This document shows positions 1 through 8,807 of a stretch of 21,480 bases of DNA, piece by piece. The translations under genes and the position numbers were made by a program. The first letter of the stretch is position 1; each line of letters opens with the position of its first letter. The DNA comes from Hondaea fermentalgiana (Eukaryota; Sar; Bigyra; Thraustochytrida; Thraustochytriidae), in contig NPFB01000006.1 in the NCBI GenBank assembly GCA_014084085.1, positions 159,288 to 180,767 of the forward strand, in the 5' to 3' direction. Under the pieces are notes generated by a model that worked only from the letters and a program-made list of their open reading frames with translations, was not told the origin of the DNA and did not search any database.

Positions 1-400
1 TCCCCCCCCTCTTCCCCACCGCCGCCCCTCTCTCCGCAGCGCTGCGGCGCGAGAGCCGCTCCCGCCCGTGCCGGCCGCCTGCCCGCTCTATCAATCAATC
101 AATCTTTCTCCTTCCGCCTTGCGCCGCCGCCGCCGCTGCCGCCGTCGCCGCGCCTCGCTCGCCACCAGCGATTGCGCACGCGGGCGCGCACAATCAGGCC
201 GGCCGCAGTGGCAGCTGCAGCTGCCTGCCTGCCTGCTTGCCAGGAGAAGAGCAAGTGGCGATCCTGCGGTCCCGATCCTGCGATCTTGCGATCCTCGCCG
301 CAGCTTGTTGCTTGCAAACTGTTGCTGGCTGCGCCTGGCTGGCAGTAGGCAGCGGCGGTAGAGACTAGAGACAGGCAGCGGCGGCGGCTGGCCATGTGAC

Positions 401-443
401 TGGCTGGCTGGCTGGCTGGCTAGCTAGCGAGCGAGCGAGCGAG
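401..443 (+). repeat. Graded NNGC tetranucleotide array
   Basis: The array reads TGGC five times, TAGC twice, then GAGC three times and a final GAG, so a run of 4-base units shares the GC half while the first two bases change in blocks. It looks like replication slippage of successive variant units. No function is visible. Confidence 0.85.
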
Positions 444-650
444 GTGCAGCGGCTGCAGCTTGGGGAAGGAGACAGTGACTAGCAGCTGGCAGGCGGCAGC
501 CAGGATACCCAGGCTCATGTTCCAGCGAGAGAAAGCGAAAGCATAAGCAGGCAAGCCCGAGACTGAGCCGCCGCAGCCCCGTGGGCACCCAAAGAGCCCA
601 AGCCGCTCAGCGAGCAGAGGCTGGCCCGGCGCCAGGGGCCGCCGAGTGGT

Positions 651-691
651 ACGCACGCACGCACGCACGCTAGCACGCACGCACGCACGCA
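651..691 (+). repeat. ACGC tetranucleotide repeat
   Basis: ACGC units run from 651 to about 670, are interrupted by a TAGC, and resume to about 691. A related GCAC array lies at 19866-19886, so this is a recurrent simple repeat of this genome. Confidence 0.85.
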
Positions 692-698
692 TGCGCTT

Positions 699-730
699 GC
701 TAGCACGCTAGCACGCTAGCACGTTAGCAC
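699..730 (+). repeat. Four tandem copies of GCTAGCAC
   Basis: Four consecutive 8-base units lie at 699-706, 707-714, 715-722 and 723-730. The last has a single C-to-T change (GTTAGCAC). Each intact unit contains the palindrome GCTAGC. It directly follows the ACGC array and may have arisen from it. Confidence 0.85.
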
Positions 731-786
731 GTGTCGTAGGCTCCCGGAGACGGAGGGGCCTCCTAGGTCCGGGCGTGCAAGGCGCT

Positions 787-811
787 GCTGCTGCGTGCAT
801 CATGCAGCAGC
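787..811. repeat. Inverted repeat, 8-bp arms
   Basis: GCTGCTGC at 787-794 pairs with GCAGCAGC at 804-811 across a 9-base loop. It could be a hairpin in DNA or RNA, but CTG-rich DNA makes such pairs by chance. Confidence 0.4.
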
Positions 812-1655
812 TTGGAGCTGCAAACCGCAGCAGCGAGCAGCTCGCCTCAGCGGCGGCGCACACGGCGCGGCGGCCCGGACGGGTAGCCTTGGCCGCAAGC
901 GCTGGCTGATTTTTGCGACGACCGAGGCCCGGCTAATATCTTTCCTTCCCTTTCTCCTTCCTTTCCTTTCCTGTCGTGCGGGCCTCGCGAGGCGCCGAGG
1001 CCCGCGCTTTGTGCCGCCTTGGTTGGGTCTAACAGAAAAGGCGGAGAAGCTGAGCCTGGGTCGCAACGCTGCGAGCCACGCGCGAGGTAGCCGGCGGATC
1101 GTCAGGAAGCTCGCGAGCGAGGGCAGCGATGGACAGAGCAGCCTGCGCTGCAACAAAAGAAAGAATGAAAGAAAGAAAGAAAAAGGTGGTAGAGAAGAAG
1201 GAAAAAAAGATCGAAGCCCGAGAAAGAATGAAAGGAAGGCCTCGTGTTCGGGGAAAGCGGCGCAAGAAACGTTCGAGGCTAGCTCGCCCGCAGCTCGCGG
1301 TCGGGCCGTTCCGAGTAGCTGCTAGCTTGGGGCGGCCGAACTGCCGGCCCGAGGTGCAGGAGCCTGCGAGATTGGGGAACCCCGCGCAACCCGGACGGCG
1401 CAGCTGTAAATACCAGGAAGCCTCTTTGTCCAAACAAACATAGGCATACTACAAGCTTACAAACCAACGAACGGCACCGCTCCGACTCGCTCCGCCGTCG
1501 CGCCTGTCTGCGACACTGCCGGAGGGAGAAGACGGAGCAAAGCGTGAGCGACGCGAGGCGAAGCGGCAGTAGATCCTAGCATGTATAGAATACTACTACT
1601 CGAGCCGCTGGCCGCACGCAGCCAATCAACTAACTTACATTAGTACAAACTTATA

Positions 1656-1677
1656 CCAACCAACCAACCAACCAACC
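1656..1677 (+). repeat. CCAA tetranucleotide repeat
   Basis: Five CCAA units at 1656-1675 are followed by CC. The surrounding 1620-1690 region is also rich in CAAC/TAAC words. It lies in non-coding DNA. Confidence 0.8.
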
Positions 1678-2907
1678 ATGGCAACCAACCACGCGGCCAA
1701 TGCAAAAGTGCACACTGGCCGCTGACGGGTCAAACAAAAAGCGGCTATTACCAGCCTATACCAGCCTACTATGTGAATGAAAGGAAGTAGCGATAACCAT
1801 TGGAGGCGAGTCGAGGCGCGGCGAGGCGACGCAGAAGGCGGCGTCCGCGGCCACAGCTAGCGCGCGCGCGCGGTTCAGTTGCCGCGAGACGAAATGAGAC
1901 CAAACGACACGGACGTCAGGAGGCGAGACGAAAGGAGAGCGTGCACCGCAGAACGCGAGAGGCACGTGAAGAAACGGGGCCGCGCGAAAAGAAAGCCCTC
2001 GGCGCCGCAACCGCCCGCCCGTTGCTTCGAACGCCGGCCGCTGCGGGGAGCAAGCTACACCGTGTGCGGCCCCCTCAGTGCCTTGCGCTGTGGGCCCGCG
2101 TCGAGCGCTTTCTCCCACAGAGAATCGGGGAGCGCCGCGCGCCAACGAGCAGGGCTAAAAAGGGCAGGCAGCCTCGCTGCAGCTGCGCGCAGGATGCGTT
2201 CTTCAGCCGTGGCAGCTGCCCGCTTGACGCAACTATCGGGAATAGGGACAGCCTCTCCAATCGGCCGAGGCACGCGGTAAGGAAACTTTGACAAAGAGCT
2301 TTATACTTCAGCAGCGTAGCGACTGCGAGTGACACCAGCGGCGCGGCCGGCCCCCTCCCCCGCCTTTCCCCGCCCTTTGCTTTTCCTAACGCCCCGCACT
2401 GCACTGCCGCGCGCGCGGGGAGCCGACCTGCGATTCGTTGTCCGTCTGTTTCTCCTTGCAGGGCGCGCGCGGCGGCGGCTGCGCGGCTGGCGTGGCCGCA
2501 CTGTCGTGCGTGCACTCGCGCGCGCGGGTCGACTGGTTCTGCGGCTGCCGCCCTGCAAAACCGACGCGCCTATTCCCACAGCGTCCCACCGACGAAACGG
2601 AAGTTTACGCTCGTTGGGCATGCTGGGGGGTAGAGAGGGGCGCGGAGCACGCGGCGGCGAGGGCGGCCCGAGGAGCGGAGAGGTTGGGGGGAAGGGGTCC
2701 GCGTGAAAATGGGAACGGAGTGCACACCGATGTCCGCGGACATGGCGGGAACGCGCTGGAAGCGGTGCGGCTAGGACAGGAAATGACAGCCAAGAGGAGA
2801 GAGAAGAGAGAACGTGTCTGTCTACTACACAGGCTGTACCAAACGTTTTCGTAGTGACAAGTTGAATCCTTCATCATTTGTTCACTCTTTCTTTCTCTCC
2901 TTTACCC

Positions 2908-4881
2908 ATGCTCCATCTCGTGCCAGCCAAGGCGCCGCAGGGCCGTAGCCCGCACAGGCCACGAGAATGTGCTTCCGCAAGACAGAAAGCACGACGAAGA
3001 CAAAGAACCAGTCTTCGACGAAACACAACCCTGGCCGCCACAACGCAGTCGACACAAACGCAGTCGCAGCTCGAGCGCCCACATCAGAACAACAGCCCTT
3101 GCGAAGATGACTTTGCTGTGAACCTCAATAAAGAGCTTGCCGATATGCTGCGCAAAGCCGGCCCATCCCAGACGCAAACCGTCATGGCCGTCCTCAACGA
3201 GGCTCGTCTGCGCGAGGAAATCGGGCTGCCAGCACCAGAACCTCTTCTTGAAGAACTTTTCGAACTCCGCGGCGAAGATCACAGTGCGTGCGACATTGGA
3301 GTGCGCAACGCACGCTACTTTTACGATCTTGGCTGGGAAACACGCTGCAAAGGAGACCTCTGCGGCGCCGTTGCACTCCTCCGTGAGGCCGCTCGTCGCG
3401 ACCCGGAAGATGAAAAGACGTGGATCAATCTCGGTTACCTCGAAGCATGTATTGGCGAATTTCAAGCTGCGCGTCTCTCGTTCCAGGCTGCCGTGCGTCT
3501 CGCGCCTCTCATTTCCGTGGTGCATTTCAATCTTGGCGTCGTCAGTCTTGCCGCCGGCTACTACCAGGAAGCTGTTGATGCGCTTGACACAGCTATCGCG
3601 CTCGACGCCTCAAGGCCTGAATTTTATCGAGCCCGCGCTCTCGCTCATCGACGTAGAGTCATCGATCTAGGTACCGGAAAAAAGGTCAAGGGCGACTTCT
3701 ACGCAGCCAGCAAGGACTATCTTCTTGTCACGTCAACCCCATCGAGGCTTCCACCAAACCAACATCGTCTAAACATTGTGTCACGAATTGACGATAAAGA
3801 CCACACAGATCAAGCAGAATTGGTCGAGACCGCTGAAACTGCTGCTGCCATCCCCGTGCTCGATCAGCCGGAAGCGGACGGATCGCGCACGCGCATCATC
3901 TCCTTCCCAGGTCTCCATCCTCTCTTTTTCGAGGCCTCAAAATTCTGGGACCAACTCGAGTTCAGAGACACCGTGACGCTAGGAAAGCATATTGCCATTG
4001 CTGCCACCGAGCCCGAAGAGCGAAGCGATGAACAAATCCAGGACTTGGCACGCGTGATTCACGGTGTCGCATTCTGGCAAAGCCTTCCTAAAACGCTGCA
4101 CGTTGAAGTTGCTCACCATGCGCGTCTTTTTGACTTGCAGCAGGGAGAACCGCTCCCACAAGGGTCCCACTGTATTCTTCTTCGCGGCAAACTGGACCTC
4201 GTCAAAACGCATCCCGCTGTCGGCGTGCCGACCGTAATTAAAACGTGCTGGCCCGGCGAGCTCGCAGAGACGGCAGACCCATCCGAACTCCTGCAGACCC
4301 AAGTCCTTTCACCTTCTCCTGAAGCACAATGGCGTGCCGACGATCCTTCCAGCGGTATTTCTCTGCCTACTCCACACATTCAGCGCCTACTGACCAACTA
4401 CACCCAGTCCAAACTTGCGAAGAATCTCGTTCTTCTTCAGCAGTTTGACGTCTTCCAAGGATTTTGTGAAAATACACTTCGTGCTCTCGCGCTTGCCATG
4501 GGTCCCGAGCGTCTCTTCACGGCTGATCAAGTCATTGTCGCGCAAGACGCCCCACTCCGCAACATTGGCTTCGTGCTTCATGGCAAGTGTCTCTTAATGC
4601 GCCGTCCGTCGACTCTTGTCGCAGAGATTGGCACCAAGGACATCTTCAACCAGAGTTTGCTTTCTCCCACGCTCGTTGACCGTCGCGCTAACATGTCGCT
4701 CGTCTGCAAGACAAAGTCAACAGTTCTTCTCCTCTCCATCAAAGACTATTACGCTCACACCACTTTTGAAGAGCGCCAGTGTCTTCGCAAGAACCTCAGT
4801 CGTTTTGCACGCAAAAAACCAAAATCCAATTGGAAGGCAGCACGCACCAAACTCGCGCCCTTGCTTGCAGTCAGGCGATAG
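2908..4881 (+). CDS. TPR protein with two cyclic-nucleotide-binding-like domains
   Basis: The frame is open from an in-frame TGA at 2863. The first ATG is at 2908, giving 657 residues and a TAG stop at 4879-4881. The context around this ATG (CCC before, C after) is weak and the next in-frame ATG is at 3145, so the start is not certain. Residues 1-60 are basic and low in complexity. Three regular 34-residue tetratricopeptide repeats lie at about 135-169, 170-203 and 204-237, with the start of a fourth; TPRs bind partner proteins. After a spacer come two regions resembling the CNMP-binding beta-barrel, at about 380-452 and 506-630. The first keeps a PGEL phosphate-cassette-like motif but no following Arg-Ala; the second has an Arg-Arg-Ala but no Gly-Glu, so ligand binding is doubtful. 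No catalytic, membrane or signal segment is seen. A scaffold or regulatory role is inferred. The gene is convergent with the CH-TBC gene. Confidence 0.85.
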   Translation: MLHLVPAKAPQGRSPHRPRECASARQKARRRQRTSLRRNTTLAATTQSTQTQSQLERPHQNNSPCEDDFAVNLNKELADMLRKAGPSQTQTVMAVLNEARLREEIGLPAPEPLLEELFELRGEDHSACDIGVRNARYFYDLGWETRCKGDLCGAVALLREAARRDPEDEKTWINLGYLEACIGEFQAARLSFQAAVRLAPLISVVHFNLGVVSLAAGYYQEAVDALDTAIALDASRPEFYRARALAHRRRVIDLGTGKKVKGDFYAASKDYLLVTSTPSRLPPNQHRLNIVSRIDDKDHTDQAELVETAETAAAIPVLDQPEADGSRTRIISFPGLHPLFFEASKFWDQLEFRDTVTLGKHIAIAATEPEERSDEQIQDLARVIHGVAFWQSLPKTLHVEVAHHARLFDLQQGEPLPQGSHCILLRGKLDLVKTHPAVGVPTVIKTCWPGELAETADPSELLQTQVLSPSPEAQWRADDPSSGISLPTPHIQRLLTNYTQSKLAKNLVLLQQFDVFQGFCENTLRALALAMGPERLFTADQVIVAQDAPLRNIGFVLHGKCLLMRRPSTLVAEIGTKDIFNQSLLSPTLVDRRANMSLVCKTKSTVLLLSIKDYYAHTTFEERQCLRKNLSRFARKKPKSNWKAARTKLAPLLAVRR

Positions 4882-5271
4882 GAAAGGAAGAAGAAGAAGG
4901 GAAAAACAAAACAAAAAAAACATATCCAGCTCCTTGTCAAATTGTATCGCACGTGTTTGACCAGATCTCTTCTTTCCTTCTCTCACCTTTTTCTTTTCTT
5001 TGAGACAACACGAAAAAATCTTTTCTTTTTCTTATTTTTACAAGTTTGACTTCTTGCGGCAAGGAAGACACATGTCTTCTTTTCTTTGTACGAACGAACG
5101 CAGACGAAAAGCCAACCGTCAAGTCATGATGCACTCGTTCACTCAAAATTTATCGCTCTCTCCTTCTTTTGTTGACAAACTTGTCACACGTCCAAATTAT
5201 CGAGGTCTGCCTGCCTACGCACATGTTCACGGCAGCAATCCGTAAAACGAGCGCGCCGCATCCGGTCCTGT
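4882..5271. other. Convergent 3' intergenic region
   Basis: These 390 bases separate two convergent stop codons and hold both 3' ends. The + strand has a purine- then A-rich run just after the TPR gene stop (about 4881-4921) and T-rich stretches at 4970-5045. I found no exact AATAAA in either direction. No gene is evident. Confidence 0.6.
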
Positions 5272-7857
5272 CTACGCTACAGTTGTTTTCCCAGCTTCAA
5301 ATCCTCCACGATGGTAATATGTTGCTACCAGATTGGCAAGAGAGTCCACAGATCTTGGCTGCATCTTGCGAAGATATGTGCGCTGGTTCTTCTGAAACCG
5401 GAGCAGAGCGCGCCGAATGTGACTTGCTGTAGACTGCGACTTCATAGCTGATCCGGCCCCTTGCTGGCCACTACAAACGTGACGCGCAATCTTTGCCGAG
5501 ACCAAGCCTACATAGCGATTTCGAAGCGTATTGAGCTGCGTTGGGGACACAGAGTGCGTCACGACCAAGTGGCAAAATGCCGTCGCATCCCTTGCTGCCT
5601 CTGCAGCGGTTTCGCACAGACATTTGCGAGCCTCCTCGAGCGAACGAGTCTTGAGCAATTGCGTGCGTGCTTGCGCCACAAGAGCGAGCGTGCATGCAAA
5701 AAGAACGCGCTCTCCGTCAAAGACAAAAAGGTCCCAGATGCGCATTGTCAGCTCCGTTGGGATGTCTTGTGCGCAGACCCAGAGACGCTGGACCCAGTCC
5801 ATGAGCGGCAATCGGGCAACAAGAGGCGGCGCCTCCTGGCCTGGCGCCTGCGCTGTTTTGCAAACCTTTTGCAAATGCGCCATCTCCTGAGGAAAGGCAT
5901 CATGCAAAAGACACGACAAAACGTATTGATCTACGGCGGCGCTCAGGCCCGAAGCAAAGTGATCGAGGGGCACCATGTACTCGCAGACTTGGGTTGCTAG
6001 CCAAAAGGCCGCTTCCTCGCTGCAATAACGGCACGTGAACTCCGCAAGAGAGGCAAGACGCCCCTGCGGATCCACGACCCCCGAATTGCGTCGCTGCAGC
6101 GCACCCAACACGCGTGAACGTGCGGCTTGACCTTTCGCATCCACGGCATTGGCTGGTGAACTACCCCCAACCTCGTTCTCGTCTTCCTCGCCCAACGTCC
6201 CTGCGCTTTGCACCAGCTTCAAATAATAGTTGCGTCGCACTGCCATACGCTTCATCGCACCGCTGCACAACAGCCACACTTCAGCGCGAAGCTCGGCGGG
6301 TACGCCTCGGATCAGTAACGCGCGTACGCGGTCCGCGTCCATGGTAAAGGCATTTTCATCGATGCCATCATCACCGTCCTTCGGAGGAAACGCCACCGTC
6401 TCGGTCGACCGCAACACCGCGCCTCTCCACGGCGCGCGCAGCACTTGCATCTGCTCTTGATCAAGTACATGGCCCCAGACCGCTTCGCGGGCCTCGTCCT
6501 CCTCGAGGCGTTTTGCAAAAATGGCCTCAAGACGTCCGGCACTCAATGCTTGTCGCGGACCCGCGCCCGCATCTGCTGCAGACGACGACTTGGCCATGGG
6601 TTCTTGCAGCAAAATCCACTCGCTGTCTTCATGATACGGTTCGGCTTCCAAATCGCAAAAGCTCCCCGTGGACTCGGCTTGAGAGGCCGAGTCTTCCATG
6701 ACAAGTGCCGCCAGCTCAAGACTGGCGGCATCAATGGCCTCGAAATCGTCGCCAAAGCTGCCACTTCGCGTTGGCTTGCGAGTTGCGCCACTTGATGTTG
6801 ATCCGCGACGTTGGCGTCGTCGCGACTCGACAAGATGCGAGACCATGGTGCCCGTGTGAAAGGCAGCCTCCAGAATCGCCATGGTATTTAGCTGCCCCGC
6901 ACTTGCGCTGCCCGTGTTCGCGCTACTGCTACCCGCACCGGCCCAGGACTCGAGCGTGGAAAGCGACGAGGCGCTCGACACGGAGCAGACGGACGGGGAG
7001 TACGCGCCGCGCTGCATCTCGGCATTTTGTCCAATCCACGCCGACTCGTCCAAGCTGTCGGTGCGAAGGGTCCCCGCCTCAAACAGTTCTTTCTGCTCTG
7101 CAACCGTGGGCGGAGGTGGTGGTCTTCGCTGCCGCCAGTGGGGACGTGTCGGCGGGGCGCCGCTGCGCATGGCGTGGGGAATCACGTTTCTCGACTCCAA
7201 TAGCGATTTGGCTTGGGCATGCGATGAGCCTTTGTTTCCGCTTAACGTGCTTTCGCGAAACTTGCGTCGCGTTCCAGCCACGTGAATTAGCAGCATCTGC
7301 AAGTCTTGGTGGGGCACTTTGGCGTGGACGAGCTTGCGAAGGGCAAGGACGTTCTGCGCGACTTTGTCCAGGTTTGTGCCTGCAACAAGGTCCTCAGCTC
7401 GGAAGAGTTCCTCATCCGCGAGACCGAGTCGTCTGCACGCATCCAGGTACCTGTTAACATTTTCGCTCTGCACTTGAGGCGTCATACCTCGTCGGATCTT
7501 GGAAATGGTTCTCGGCCAAATCGCGTTCACCGTCTGGCACAGACGCACGCCCGATCGCAGCGAGTCATGAAATGTCGACGGGAAGCGTTCCTCCAGAATC
7601 ACCTGTGCGCTCCGCATGTGCATTTGCTCCTCGTTAGTCCCGTTCTCGCCTCGCTCCCGCCTTCCCTCGCCCGCGTCCTGTGCACGCGCGCCTCGGAGTT
7701 TTAGCGTTGGACCCGCGCTTCACACGCATGACCGCATCCCGCCGCGGCGTCCGTCTCGCCGAGAGGCGAATCGTGCGCTCGCTGCTCGCTCTCCGCCGCG
7801 ACCTACCTCGAGCCAGGCCTGGGCCTTGCCGGCGCCCGCCTCCGTGGCGGCCTCCAT
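5272..7857 (-). CDS. Calponin-homology plus TBC (Rab-GAP-like) protein, two exons
   Basis: I read this as join(5272..7602, 7807..7857) on the minus strand: a 17-residue first exon from the ATG at 7857, a 204-base intron, and a long second exon, 793 residues in all. Residues about 10-110 form a transgelin/calponin-type CH domain; exon 1 supplies its first helix (AQAWLE), followed by FHDSLRSGV and LCQTVNAIWP. CH domains commonly bind actin. Residues 110-420 are mostly disordered: Pro-rich near 170-182 and Ser-rich near 217-255. A TBC domain spans about 440-660, with the RGVP entry motif, an EEAAFW block and an IPTELTMRIWDLF block. TBC domains activate Rab GTPase hydrolysis using an Arg finger (IxxDxxR) and a Gln finger (YxQ). 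Here the Arg motif is absent and the second reads D-P-Q (528-530), so GAP activity is doubtful. Without splicing, an ATG at 7623 would give 783 residues and a CH domain missing its first helix. Confidence 0.87.
7603..7806 (-). other. Spliceosomal intron in the CH-TBC gene
   Basis: On the minus strand the donor is GAG|GTAGGT (exon ends at 7807) and the acceptor is GCGCACAG|GTG (exon resumes at 7602). A CTAAC branch-point match lies at 7637-7633, with its A 31 bases before the final intron G. The intron is 204 bases and phase 0. Removing it joins AQAWLE to VILEERFP and gives a consensus CH first helix, independent support that it is real. Confidence 0.85.
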
Positions 7858-8217
7858 GTCCGCGCGAAGCCGCTCGCGCGCGAAGAAATTTCCTCTTACG
7901 GCTTTGCGGTTTTGCTGCTCGGGCTCCACTCTCTCCGGGTTCACCGTATACTACGTAGTGCAGAAGAAGGCGCGACGATGTGTACTACAGGCACGGGCAA
8001 ACAGACAACTTGGACAGCGACGACGGCTTGAAGAGCCTCCGCCGGGCCCCGATTGCTACGAGGTTCGTCGGCCAAATCGCGAGGTGAGAAGCTGACGACG
8101 AGGACGAGGACTCTAAAGACGATCCCAACGATGATTCTGAGGATGATAACCGGTCCAGCCTCGACGAGCCTAAAAACAGCAGCTTCGATCGTTCTCGCAA
8201 CGGCCGGAGGAGGCTGA

Positions 8218-8238
8218 GCTCGCTCGCTCGCTCGCTTG
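8218..8238 (-). repeat. GCTC/GAGC repeat upstream of the CH-TBC gene
   Basis: Tandem GCTC units ending in GCTTG, about 361-381 bases upstream of the CH-TBC ATG. The same 21 bases occur at 10731-10751, upstream of the next minus-strand gene. It reads as GAGC on the coding strand of both genes. Confidence 0.8.
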
Positions 8239-8451
8239 GAGCCTGCATTGCAACGATGACCGTGGCTGCGGCGGATTAGCGGGATGAATCCCGCGACCGA
8301 ATTTGATCGCGCGCTTGCAGCGGAAAGACTGTCTTGTCTGTCTGCACGGTCGCGGGGCTCGATAAATGTCCCCAAAAGGGCGCGAGAGAGCGAACGGATG
8401 GATGTCATGGCCGAAAGGATGAGCCTTATGAGGTGCCGAGACGACGCGGAC

Positions 8452-8477
8452 GGGGGGGGGGGAGGGGGGATGGGGGG
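8452..8477 (+). repeat. G-run cluster, possible G-quadruplex
   Basis: Eleven Gs, an A, six Gs, AT, then six Gs. Four or more runs of at least three Gs with 1-2-base loops meet the usual quadruplex pattern. It lies about 600 bases upstream of the CH-TBC ATG, with the G-rich strand opposite the coding strand. Confidence 0.6.
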
Positions 8478-8807
8478 CAGGACGCGCGGAACGAGGCCAA
8501 AAACCGCAAGAGGCCGTGTGTGTCTGTGTGTCTGTCTGTGCACGGGAGACATTGGCAACCTAGGAACTTTGGAAGATCGGGAGCAGGTGCGACGGGCACG
8601 AGTTTGACGAGGTGCTGCTACGCTGCGACGCACCTGAGCGAGCGAGGTTGCCAACGGTCGGGTGTCAGAGTAAAATGCGAAACGATCAGTACTTATTCTA
8701 TCCGAAACGGGACCTGATGTGTAGTCCTGCGAAGCTCGTTGATTTGTAAGTCAGCAAAGCTGCAAACACGGCCTCAAGCATGGTTAATTTGTCGCACTGA
8801 TACTTTT

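Larger units (their letters stand above)
1..2907. other. Gene-poor, GC-rich leader region with many simple repeats
   Basis: I see no defensible coding region in this 2.9-kb stretch. Every open frame is short, low in complexity (Arg/Ala/Pro/Ser-rich) and overlaps equally poor frames on the other strand, as expected from high GC. The stretch holds several tetranucleotide arrays (listed separately), purine-rich GAAA runs near 1157-1185 and pyrimidine runs near 940-972 and 2881-2904. It probably contains the promoter and 5' leader of the TPR gene at 2908 and perhaps control DNA of a gene to the left. A good-looking 3' splice site (pyrimidine tract then CAG, ending at 2461) could mark a 5'-UTR intron, but I cannot pair it with a donor. 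Confidence 0.6.
7858..8807. other. Intergenic region upstream of the CH-TBC gene and downstream of the DUF-like gene
   Basis: About 950 bases between two minus-strand genes, holding the promoter and leader of the CH-TBC gene and the 3' UTR of the gene to its right. Contents seen: a GCTC array at 8218-8238, a G-run cluster at 8452-8477, and GT/CTGT repeats at about 8515-8538. A minus-strand frame of 237 codons (8654-7941) is Arg/Ser/Pro-rich with no recognisable domain, and I do not call it a gene. Confidence 0.6.

Noticed and set aside
795..1443. Overlapping plus-strand frames of 176 and 104 codons in the left arm
   Set aside because: Their products are dominated by Lys, Glu and Arg from GAAA repeats and have no recognisable domain.
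2878..2907. A ten-residue N-terminal extension of the TPR protein starting at TTG
   Set aside because: TTG is not an expected start in a eukaryotic nuclear gene; the ATG at 2908 is the first in frame.
5272..7623. Unspliced 783-residue version of the CH-TBC protein starting at the ATG at 7623
   Set aside because: It cuts off the first CH helix, and the splice signals with branch site give a better protein. It remains possible as an intron-retention form.
7616..8095. A plus-strand frame of 159 codons with a hydrophobic stretch and basic flanks, loosely reminiscent of a small mitochondrial membrane protein
   Set aside because: It lies antisense to the intron and first exon of the CH-TBC gene, shows no family motif, and its acidic continuation after 8088 is in another frame behind a stop.
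7941..8654. A 237-codon minus-strand frame between the CH-TBC and DUF-like genes
   Set aside because: It is Arg/Ser/Pro-rich, low in complexity and spans the GCTC and G-run repeats. No domain is seen.
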